Source: Watersipora subatra (taxonomy: Eukaryota; Bryozoa; Gymnolaemata; Cheilostomatida; Watersiporidae). From it: a DNA stretch of 64,000 nucleotides. Every line of letters starts with the position of its first letter. Position 1 is the first letter of the stretch. This document shows positions 54,061-64,000 of this stretch, piece by piece. The notes under the pieces were generated by a model, which was not told the DNA's origin, ran no database searches, and saw only the letters and a list, made by a program, of their open reading frames with translations. The position numbers and the translations under genes were made by a program. The stretch lies in assembly GCF_963576615.1 (NCBI RefSeq), contig NC_088711.1:15485869-15549868 (forward strand), written 5' to 3'.

Positions 54061-56182
54061 TGATATAATTATTATAGTTGTATCCAACAAGAATTTCATT
54101 GGATGAAATAGTTTCCACTCATTCAGCTACCACCCCTAGCCCTTATCAACACTAAATGTGATAAAAAGAAACATTGCGTATTTAATGTTGTTATTGCATT
54201 GTTTGGCCTTTCACATATTCTTGATTACATGTAGAGCTGACGAGGCATATTATGAGGCCTGGTAAGCTTTCAGGGCCCTATGACTTTAAAGACAAGGTTC
54301 AAAATAGAGCCTCTACAGATAGACATACAAAGTTCATCAATTTGATAAACTGGTTTAACAGCACTGTCTATCTATTAGTATTGAAGAGACAGTGTGCTAA
54401 ATTAATTATGTTGTATGCTATTAATAACATGGCCACTATGTACTGACATGTTATGCCTGCATCTGGCAAACTCTTGCCAAAAAAATATGCCCAATGTCTG
54501 TTCAAGCCACTCCCAGACATCAAATGGTCAGTAAACAGTGGCCTTACTACGAACATTTACAGGTTTACTTTGCCTATTATATTTCTACTGAATCCGCATT
54601 TGTTTACATTCATAGATAAGTGGTGAAATTTATGAGCTAGAACCGAGTTGCCTTCAGGAGTTGCCTCCATTTGGTGAGCTTGAGCATAACATTGGCTGGT
54701 TGCATATGGATTCTACCATGTGTTTTTTCTATTGCTGTCACTTCCAAAATTCCAAGAATGCAAAAAAAATCGTAATTGAGCAAACCGAAACAGAAAAGCC
54801 AAAACTATCAAAACTTGACTTGAAAAACTAAAAATTTATAAAATATCATGAAAAATTATTTTCGACCATATTGCAAAAAGGTTATCAAAGTGCAGCTAAA
54901 GAAAAGAGCACGCATTTGATATAATATAGATATCATTACAACCAATAGTTTAAAAAAGAATATCAAGCAGGTATTGTGTGAATGTCAGTAGAGGGATAGC
55001 CCGAGATGTAGAGGCCATCAGAAGAAGACCTCAATTCAGGTACAAATCACTACACTGCAACTAGCCATAGCTTTAACTAATCTTGCCTCTTTTTAATCTA
55101 CATTTTCCATAAACAAAAAATTTTAGTCTAAGGAACAGACATAGAAGAACCATTTAAATATCTAAGGTGCAGCAAGTGTTGATATCTAGGTCAAATCAGA
55201 AACGTTGCTGCTTTATTGTCAAGTTGCTTAAACTAAAAACATAGTTTTCAAAGGACCTTTCAAATCTATACCATGATAAAAGCAGTGTTTGTCCAATTGT
55301 ACGTCCGTCTGTATGTCCGTCCATCCGTCCGAAGTCACGGCAAAAGCGTTAGAAATAAAGTTGCCTGGCGTGAGAATTTACATTCGTTCACGAGAATAAA
55401 ACAGCCTCGCGGAATTACAGTCCGCCACTCTAAACACTATACCACGAAATTAACCTATCATATCTGTACAAAAACAAAGGATACGATTATCTGCATGTGT
55501 TGAGCCAATAAAAACTATGCTAACCACGCATCCTGAGCAGAGTTTCGCTTTGCAAGATATTTTATTTTTGTTCGCAATTTATTGTTATCAACGACTAGTC
55601 GTGCTAGACGTATTACAGCTATGCATTTCTAATAATTTCAGATCTAAGGACTTTGAGTGACTGTTATTGAACAATAGTACTACTGAGAGTTATTATTCAT
55701 ATTTATCAGTTATCATAATAATAATGATGTAACTGCAATAATATTGATATATTGTCCAGCTCAGACATGCTCACGGTCATTGCGAAATGGCTAAAAAAGT
55801 GTTCGGTCTCAATCTGCAACGCATTTGTGGTACTTTTCATGGCATAAGCTAATGTAAAATTTTAAAATGATTAATTTGGTATGAAAGTCTTTTTATAGAC
55901 CGTGTGATTCAAAGGTTATGACGATTTATACGCGTCCCTGACAAATATTAGGTTTTATCAAATTCGTAATTATGTCCCGGTAGAAAAATAAATTTGGTAA
56001 TGAAAGAGTTAATTATACACATACTGACTACTCATGACGATCTCTCACGGTGCAAGAGACTGCAGAGCGTACTTGCGAAAATAAAACACAAATGTGTTGA
56101 ACTACTACAAACTTGAAGCTCTCTTAATTATTGCTGAAACTATGATTTTTGACAGCACCTTTGTTGTCCATAAAACATCTGA

Positions 56183-57444
56183 GATAACAGATTAGGAGAC
56201 TACCACAAGCACTTGTAATATAATAACATATTAGTAGATTACCGCTATCACTTGTAATATAATAACAGATTAGTAGATTACCGCTATCACTTGTAATATG
56301 ATAACAGATTAGTAGATTACCGCTATCACTTGTATTATAATAACAGATTAGTAGATTACCGCTATCACTTGTAATGTAATAACAGATTAGGAGATTACCA
56401 CTATCACTTGTAATATAATAACAGATTAGGAGATTACTGCTATCACTTGTAATATAATAACAGATTAGGAGATTACCGCTATCACTTGTAATATAATAAC
56501 AAATTAGGAGATTATCGCTATCACTTGTAATGTAATAACAGATTAGGAGATTACCGCTATCACTTGTAATATAATAAGAAATTAGGAGATTACCGCTATC
56601 ACTTGTAATATAATAACAGATTAGGAGATTACCGCTATCACTTGTAATATAATAACAGATTAGTAGATTACCACTATCACTTGTAATATAATAACAGATT
56701 AGGAGATTACCGCTATCACTTGTAATATAATAACAGATTAGGAGATTACCGCTATCACTTGTAATATAATAACAGATTAGTAAATTACCGCTATCACTTG
56801 TAATATAATAACAGATTAGTAGATTACCGCTATCACTTGTAATGTAATAACAGATTAGGAGATTACCGCTATCACTTGTAATATAATAACAGATTAGGAG
56901 ATTACCGCTATCACTTGTAATATAATAACAGATTAGGAGATTACCGCTATCACTTGTAATATAATAACAGATTAGTAGATTACCACTATCACTTGTAATA
57001 TAATAACAAATTAGTAGATTACCGCTATCACTTGTAATATAGTAACAGATTAGGAGATTACCGCTATCACTTGTAATATAATAATAGATTAGTAGATTAC
57101 CACTATCACTTGTAATATAATAACAGATTAGTAGATTACCGCTATCACTTGTAATGTAATAACAGATTAGGAGATTACCGCTATCACTTGTAATATAATA
57201 ACAGATTAGGAGATTACCGCTATCACTTGTAATATAATAACAGATTAGGAGATTACCGCTATCACTTGTAATATAATAACAGATTAGTAGGTTACCGCTA
57301 TCACTTGTAATATAGTAACAGATTAGGAGATTACCGCTATCACTTGTAATATAATAACAGATTAGGAGATTACCGCTATCACTTGTAATATAATAACAGA
57401 TTAGTAGATTACCGCTATCACTTGTAATATAATAACAGATTAGG
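56183..57444 (+). repeat. 39-bp minisatellite, about 32 copies
   Basis: Unit AGATTACCGCTATCACTTG + TAATATAATAACAGATTAGG. Divergence is low and variants are restricted to a few positions. Confidence 0.95.
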
Positions 57445-58394
57445 AAACTAGCCCTTGCAATATGACAATCTATCTTGGCTGTATCTTTATATACATATAT
57501 GTATATGTGTGATGTATGCAGCTAAGATACGGTACCAAAGTGTTATTTTCAAGGTATAAATAATATTGCTGTCCCTGCGACACCATTTCATGGCATTCGA
57601 TGTTTAAACAATTCCAACTACAAAAGTAACAGATGTTATTTCTAATTTGTTAATCATTACTGCAAATTTGTTGTGGTTATCTGGCTAAGACTGCACAAAA
57701 TTTCAGCGACATGTAGGTTTGTTACGTTTTCAGGCAAGTATGTCTTGTATGCGGAGCACAAAGTGTATAATTAAATAATGGTTAAAATTAAAAAAGTATA
57801 TGTATGCCATGTTTAAGGCCTTGTTTTACAGTGGTGACCTCTGGTGACCTCTAATGTAAGAAATGCCGGCAGCAAAGACTGCTTTAAAGGGAGCAGTCAA
57901 TCAAAGCATAAATAAAGGCAGTTTTTAGCTTGCGCGCAGCAAGGTGCCTGAACAGAGAGATATTGAAATGTTTGGCAAAATGGGCAATCAATGTATTTAG
58001 AGATATTCATGCACACCCAACTATAACATGTACATGTGTATCCATATGTGCTGAACTACGATAGTCGACAGAACAGAGCTGAGATAGTCGACAGAACATT
58101 TAGAGAAATAAGCTTGCTTGCAGATCACATTCAAGTCTGTACAACAATTGGGAGGTTCTGGTAAACTATCAGGCAGACCCTAGTTAATTTGGTGGACCTA
58201 TACTAACCATCAAGACTGGTTGAAAGATCCTTACAGCTACATTTTATCTAAAAACATTCAAGTCTGATCTCTGAAGGCGAAAACAGATTTACTAATAGAC
58301 AATAACAAAATATTTTAAGAAAAACAATAGTTACAAAAATCGCTGAGGATAGCCTAAGCATGATATTGTGTGTATAAATTCTACCTCGAGTTAT

Positions 58395-58524
58395 CTAGAA
58401 CAGATTTCCATCAGATGGAATTCGCTGGAGGCAGCCATGGAAACCAGGCTTAGAACAGACCGGAAAAGGATTGTCTTTCCAGTCATTCCCACCAACTAAG
58501 TGCCGATACGGGTTACCTCCAGAC
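58395..58524 (-). CDS. LicD-like gene, last exon
   Basis: 130 bp ending TAG (58395-58397). Encodes SGGNPYRHLVGGNDWKDNPF and CSKPGFHGCLQRIPSDGN. Open only in this frame. Confidence 0.66.
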
Positions 58525-61500
58525 CTGCAGTATAACAAGCACATCACGTGCTGAACATATGGTTCAACAAAGTAGGGATCAGCATCACTGACTTATTTTC
58601 ACAATTGAATATCTGGTTGGGCGCTGTGTAATATAAGAAACTATGTCAATTGCATTAACAGTTTTGGCTGGTTGCCAAGTCAATTTATTCAGTAAAATGA
58701 AGAATTTTGTTCCAATTTACATTGTTGTTGTTAGGACCTTTATTCTGTACACAACTATTCAAAGAACTAAGGCTATAGAGTTGTGATAGATTATGTATGC
58801 GACACTTGTAATCGTGAGAATCTAATTTAGCAGGCAGCAGAAGACTAAATCGTAGGTATGCCAGACTTGATACACTGACTGGTCTGGTTAGCGAAGGAAC
58901 ACAGAAAGTGAATTGGATTCGTGTGCCCACATTGACCAACTGAAGTTCAAAAAGAAAACTGTGCCTGCTTACCACTTTACCATATTCAGCATTAAATATC
59001 TACTTCAAATAATAGTGTTTCAAATTAAATGGTACGTATAAAAAAACTGAAAAAGTGAAGTAAATGAATGAAGCACATGTGTTAAATAGCAAACAACTCA
59101 CCATATACAACAGACTTGCTGCCAAACCTAAGACTGGTAGTATAATAGTCAACATGGCCTGACTTGACTTGGTTTCTGAAGGCATGCCTACACTGTCTTA
59201 CACCTTCATTTTGAACAACTACACTAATAGATAAGTCTTCCTAAGTTTTCTTCACAACTGTACGAAACCTCTATGATTTACTAACAACTGCTCATATGTT
59301 GGTCAATGGCTTATTTAATAATAATTAAAGCAAACGGTCATGTTACCTCTAAATAAACACAATGACAACAAAAATGTTTTGGTCTTAGAACAAGAGCAAC
59401 AACCCATTCTTGATAAACCTGCAAACGGGCAAGCAAAACTAAGGACTGTGGCAGAGAAGACAACTCTTCATCATATATTGACTTACATAGATTCGACAGC
59501 TAGTCCGGGGTTCACAGGCACTCTTATCCGTGTATCAGCATAAGAGATTACAGTGAATACATCTTCCTTATCATCTTCAGGAGCAGAGGAGAGTTTCATA
59601 GACCATCCTTCTTTTCCAATAGTATAGTATTTATCAGAGGAGTGGGTTGTCTGAACAATGAATGACAGGAGACTATGGACTTTGAAACAGGCAGTAAATA
59701 GTATGCGCCCTGGCTAATGTCATAACTTCAGTTGCCACGGGCTCACCTTACAGTTTGCTATAACAAAGAAGGCTAACTTGCCAGAGATTGCGGCTAAAGC
59801 AATTTTTGAAGGACGACTATTCACTATGTTCTGTTTAGATTGAATCAGCACCAGCAGAATTACCTTGGGAGCATTACAAACAGAATCGAAAAACATCAAA
59901 CTATGCCACAAGAATTGTGCCTCGAAAACTTTTTAACAAAAAATGTAGAAAAGCCATGATTGCAGGAAACCGATTGAAGACAAAAACCTGACTGCTGGAA
60001 GACCTACATGCAATATCGGGCATCACCTTGAAACTGCAATCTAGTTTTTTATCACCTTGAAAGTTGCTTGATCATCAAATCCAATAAAAACAAGCATGAT
60101 TGGTTAGTAGTTGTGTAAGCGGTCTTCGGATTAGTGCAATTTAGGCCAATTTGCAAAGTGATTCCAATTTTCTCCAAAGTCATGAGCTTTGCGAGCTATC
60201 AAGCTGTCAGCATAGCATTAGTTACTCCTATGAATGAAAGGCATTTTTATTCTCAGGGTTATGACACTGCATGACCAGAGATCTTGAATCTGGATGTTTC
60301 CGACTAGGCAACTATCTTCTGAGTATGACACTTAAGAACAATCCATGCTACTTATTAAAGCTCACCTGCTTAAGAACACTTCACTTCCTACACAGAAAGT
60401 TAACTTGAGCAGAGTAAATGTGTAGAAATGGGTTTTTACTCTAAAAATGGTGCATGTTTGAGCACTATTAAACCAGAAAAGAAATTGCTGCCGATTGATT
60501 AAAGAACAAAAAATATCCCTCACCCTACACCCCTAACCCTACACCTCTCACCCCCACACCTCTCACCCTACACCCCTACACCCCCACACCGCTCACCCTA
60601 CACCCCTCACAATACACCGCTCACCCTACACCCCTCACCCTACACCTCTCACCCTACACCTTCACTCTATGAAAATAACTAAGTCTATCTTGCGAAGCTA
60701 ATGATATATTATATATACTTGTATATGATACTACCTATTGGTATATGCAACAAAGAATGACTAGCTAACTGCATAGACAAAGATATTTATTGGTGAGAGC
60801 TCAACAAGTACGACACACTCTAGCCATTTATACCATTTCTAAGAAATTACTGATGACATGTGTCTTTAATGTTCTAGAGCGAGCATAAACATCGAGACTA
60901 ACACAGCCGAGGGTTTCCACAATATAATAGGTCAAACTCACTAAAGTGTAGCCTTTGGTAGTCAACTGCTCCTTCAGCTTGCCAAATGCTTGAAAATCGC
61001 TTGAAGCTAAGGCCATGCTAGCGTTTCCACCCCATGGCGGCTCACCGTTAAACTTGAGTGCACCGAGCAGGGTCTCGTCTGTCAGCCAACACGCGAGACC
61101 AGATTTCTGAAAAACATGAGAATCGAACTAGTCACTAAACACTCCAAAATTGTATAAGCTAATCGTGACGACTGAACAGCGACACTGTTTATACAATCAA
61201 TGCTCACGATTATGAAAGTTTCGGCGTGCATGTAGCAAATTGGTGTTATACTATTATCACTGGCTAGCACAAGCTAGCACTGGCTGGTACAAAAAGGCAC
61301 AGGAAAGCGCAGGCGGGTACAGGCTATCACAGACTAATACAGGCTGGCACAGGCTAGCTTAACAAATGCTTCAAACTCCACTCTTTCTATGCATTGATGT
61401 TTGGTCAGGAGTCAAGGGAAACATATTTCGCATCCAGTAGCTTACAGTAGTTTATATGTGGAGTGAGAGGTTAGAGAATTGGTTTTGAGGGTCTCCTGAT

Positions 61501-63325
61501 GAGATTATTCTATGTGACCAACAAGCATGAAGCAGTTACAAACTCTGGCAACTACAGTATATTAACTTCCCTATTATAAGTGAGCATAAATATTGGTGAG
61601 AATAATATTAGAGATTAAATATTAGTTAGAATAAATATTACCCATGAATAGCTATATTTAGCACTTTTTAGCAAAAGGGTTTCAAGTATGCAGTGATGAT
61701 ATATCGCTTGCGCACGACAATGTTTAAAATACAACCCAGTGAGCTAAAACGCTATATCAAAACTTCTACACCATTATTTTAAAATTTCCATAAAGTTATG
61801 CTTCGTTGAGCAGCATCCATGTAGACAAACATTCTTTTTAAGCTCTGTTTTTTGGGATTTGCATAAAGATGATAGTTTCTAGCTTCCACAGAGAATATTT
61901 ACTAAAAAGGCCGAACACACAATATTTTAACGGTACATTATGTAAACCATTACACTTTGTCTAGACTTGCACAGACGCAAGCTATACTTCATACTAATTA
62001 TTATTTCTAATACTGTGCTTTATATATAAAAAACTGATAAATAATTATATTAACATAAACATACAATAGATAATAAACAATAGGGGAAACTTTAGATAAA
62101 ATATACTTCCATTAAGTTCTTCAACAATTGGGAATATTTCCAACAGTCATACCTACACCAGAATAAGACTTGCCCTACCTCCAACAAGACAACCAATAAA
62201 TAATTGAAAGACTTGGTATTATCATAGAGTGCTTTCTATTGCAATATAATTATATTGCAATACTTTATTGCAATATTTTATTGAAATACTTTATATCAAT
62301 ACTTTATATCAATACTTTATATCAATACTTTATAGCAATATATTACAGCAATACTTTACAGCAATACTTTACATCAATACTTTATAGCAATACTTTATAT
62401 CAATGCTTTATTGCAATACTTTATTGCAATACTTTATAGCAATACTTTATAGCAATAATTTATAGCAATACTTTATTGCAATACTTTCTAGCAATACTTT
62501 ATTGCAATACTTTATAGCGATACTTTATTGCAATACTTTACAGCAATACTTTATAACAATACTTTATAGCAATAATTTATAGCAATACTTTATTGCAATA
62601 CTTTCTAGCAATACTTTATTGCAATACTTTATAGCGATACTTTATTGCAATACTTTACAGCAATACTTTATAACAATACTTTATAGCAATACTTTATAGC
62701 AATACTTTATAGCAATACTTTATATCAATACTTTATAGCAATACCTTATAGCAATACTTTATTGCAATACTTTATATCAATACTTTATAGCAATAATTTA
62801 TAGCAATAATTTATAGCAATACTTTATTGCAACACTTTATTGCAACACTTTATAGCAATACTTTATATCAATACTTTATAGCAAACTTGTGAAAATTAAC
62901 ATGGCAGCATCTAAAAGGTTATTATATTAAAGGTTTCTGCCCGAGGCAGTGTGAGGAGACGTCTGCAACCCCTTCCTGCATCTCCATGTAATTTATATGG
63001 TGTGATTCCGTAGTAATTAAAAATACACTATTTAAAATAGAAAATGTTCCGCTAATGTGGTACGTAGTACAGATTTCAAAGTCAAAATATAGAGTATCGC
63101 TATTCTGTGATGGCTAAAAATTCCAGCAATTACCTCACAGAGAGTAGAGATGGTTTTAATAGACTCGACGTGTTGACGTCGACAACATTGTGAAGCAGCT
63201 ATCCCGACTCCACCCGATAGGGAGCAGCTCGTTTTGGCCTCCTCACAGTCAAAATACATAACTGAACCGTCGTCAAGCCTGACAGTCTCTACCTGTCGGT
63301 TAGTCAAAACTCTGGTGAAGAAACA
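58395..63325 (-). CDS. LicD/fukutin-like protein, C-terminal part
   Basis: Six exons giving 262 aa plus stop; the N-terminus lies beyond the right edge. The core KTISTLCE|KSGLACWLTDETLLGA then KFNGEPPW matches the start of the LicD/fukutin nucleotidyltransferase-like domain (consensus xWLxxGTLLGAxRxxGxIPWDDDxD). LicD-type proteins transfer phosphocholine or ribitol-phosphate groups to glycans, usually in the Golgi in animals. Here the acidic motif after PW is replaced by GGNAS, so catalysis by the usual mechanism is doubtful. Exons: 63134-63325, 60942-61106, 59487-59650, 59102-59175, 58876-58939, 58395-58524. Phases fit at each junction; the fifth exon's donor is the weakest point. Subfamily and function are not established. 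Confidence 0.7.
58876..58939 (-). CDS. LicD-like gene, fifth exon in window (tentative)
   Basis: 64 bp, phase 1 in and 2 out with donor GTGTAT. Contains CGHTNPIHFLCSFANQTS. Chosen because it is the only intervening segment that brings the last exon into its open frame. An alternative is to skip it and use an acceptor at GGAG|GTAACC in the last exon. Confidence 0.5.
59102..59175 (-). CDS. LicD-like gene, fourth exon in window
   Basis: 74 bp, phase 2 in and 1 out. Contains NQVKSGHVDYYTTSLRFG. Confidence 0.68.
59487..59650 (-). CDS. LicD-like gene, third exon in window
   Basis: 164 bp, phase 0 in and 2 out. Contains SDKYYTIGKEGWSMKLSSAP and a beta-rich segment. Confidence 0.72.
60515..60665 (+). 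repeat. C-rich tandem repeat (CACCCTACACCCCT)n
   Basis: Irregular 7- and 14-bp units in the intron between the second and third exons of the LicD-like gene. Telomere-like in strand bias, but not the animal TTAGGG unit. Confidence 0.85.
60942..61106 (-). CDS. LicD-like gene, core exon
   Basis: 55 codons, phase 0-0. KSGLACWLTDETLLGALKFN is the GTLLG motif region, followed by GEPPWGGNASM in place of the usual acidic PWDDDVD. Confidence 0.78.
61265..61355 (+). repeat. Short tandem repeat (CACAGGCTGGCA)n
   Basis: Imperfect units such as GCTAGCACTGGCTGGTACA and ACAGGCTGGCACAGGCTAGC in the LicD-like gene's intron. Confidence 0.7.
62237..62885 (+). repeat. Minisatellite (CAATACTTTATAG)n, about 50 units
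   Basis: 13-bp units with alternation of ATAG, ATTG, ATAT and ACAG variants. Some longer segments repeat (62461-62580 resembles 62586-62690). In the LicD-like gene's intron. Confidence 0.92.
63134..63325 (-). CDS. LicD-like gene, first exon in window
   Basis: 64 codons, phase 0-0, acceptor CTTTCAG and donor GTAATT. Contains VETVRLDDGSVMYFDCEEAK, SQCCRRQ and the helix ending KTISTLCE. The Cys-rich part suggests a lumenal or extracellular location. Confidence 0.72.
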
Positions 63326-63648
63326 CTGAAAGAGCTGATAGGGAAATGCTCGAGCTTGACAACAAGGTTAACACCATTTATTGCTTACAAAAACTGTTAG
63401 AAACACTCAAATAATAGACACCAGTATTAGAAGGATGCACACTCGAAAAGACTAAAATTTGATCAGAATAAAGAAATGATAAGAGAAACATCCAGCATTA
63501 TGAAAAAAAGTTAATAAAACAATACACAAAGTAGGGTTAAGCGTAAAACAGTGTAAGAACGTACAAGAAACAGACTGGTATGGTGGAACATGAGAGGTGT
63601 GATACTACTGTTATAAACTGTGGAGAGAGATAGCTGAAAACTTCATGA

Positions 63649-64000
63649 GGAGAGAGTTAGCAACTGTATGATAAGAGAGTTAAAGACTGTATAACAAGAG
63701 AGTTAAAGACTGTATAACAAGAGAGTTAGAGACTGTATAACAAGAGAGTTAAAGACTGTATAACAAGAGAGTTAGAGACTGTATAACAAGAGAGTTAAAG
63801 ACTGTATAACAAGAGAGTTAGAGACTGTATAACAAGAGAGTTAGAGACTGTATAACAAGAGAGCTAAAGAATGTATAACAAGAGAGTTAGAGACTGTATA
63901 ACAAGAGCGTTAAAGACTGTATAACAAGAGAGTTAGAGACTGTATAACAAGAGAGTTAGAGACTGTATAACAAGAGAGCTAAAGAATGTATAACAAGAGA
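63649..64000 (+). repeat. Minisatellite (AGAGTTAGAGACTGTATAACAAG)n
   Basis: At least 15 units of 23 bp, running past the window edge. The main variant is TTAAAG for TTAGAG, roughly alternating. Confidence 0.92.

Larger units (their letters stand above)
45910..58390. other. 12.5-kb stretch without recognised genes
   Basis: Only repeats are visible: Helitron-like copies, a fold-back hairpin and several minisatellites. Short open frames (for example 49610-49849, 54252-54446) have no recognisable domain. A transposon-like region with GCCACCTCTATTTGA-type repeats at both ends spans about 52680-54060. Confidence 0.55.

Noticed and set aside
54252..54446. 64-codon plus-strand frame that slightly resembles a transposase segment.
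   Set aside because: Similarity is too weak and short to support; no flanking coding sequence in the same or shifted frames was convincing.
56183..57444. CRISPR-like regular array.
   Set aside because: Units are contiguous with no unique spacers; it is a tandem minisatellite in a eukaryotic genome.
60515..60665. Interstitial telomere.
   Set aside because: Units are irregular CCCTACACC-type, not the CCCTAA repeat expected for animal telomeres.

Overview
The window looks like nuclear DNA of an invertebrate animal. It is AT-rich, its genes are split by GT-AG introns, and it is full of micro- and minisatellites, tRNA-derived repeats and small DNA transposons. The gene content (secreted astacin metalloproteases with many ShKT modules, a Tctex1 dynein light chain-like gene, a LicD/fukutin-like gene) fits a marine, possibly lophotrochozoan, invertebrate. 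The phylum cannot be fixed from the sequence alone. All four genes recognised lie on the minus strand. Exons were assembled by eye from coding potential, splice sites and phase; every internal junction reported is phase-consistent.

Layout. (1) 1042-5681: first two exons of a Tctex1-domain (dynein light chain Tctex-type) gene that runs off the left edge. (2) 6182-20186: complete 19-exon gene, astacin A (812 aa): signal peptide, prodomain, astacin catalytic domain, then ten ShKT modules and Thr/Pro-rich linkers. (3) 20.3-29.9 kb: intergenic, with tRNA-like and Helitron-like repeats, a 54-bp minisatellite (25.46-26.60 kb) and a decayed P-element/THAP9-type transposase (about 27.96-28.90 kb). (4) 29889-45778: complete 15-exon paralogue, astacin B (630 aa if all exons are used), with a duplicated prodomain exon and seven ShKT modules. 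(5) 45.9-58.4 kb: no gene recognised, repeats only. (6) 58395-63325: the last six exons of a LicD/fukutin-like gene whose start lies beyond the right edge, followed by a 23-bp minisatellite running off the window.

A and B are head-to-tail paralogues. Their four catalytic exons have identical lengths (76, 136, 179, 237 bp), and both upstream regions carry the same 13-bp sequence at nearly the same distance from a TATA-like box. Both products should be secreted zinc endopeptidases, activated by removal of the prodomain, with a long ShKT tail that probably targets them to substrates or matrix. The tails evolved by shuffling and duplication of symmetrical phase 1-1 exons.

The most notable points are the twin genes and their shared promoter, the duplicated prodomain exon in B, a 72-bp copy of the zinc-site exon with an in-frame stop inside intron 1 of A, the duplicated three-exon cassette in the A tail, and a LicD-like domain lacking the usual acidic metal-binding motif.
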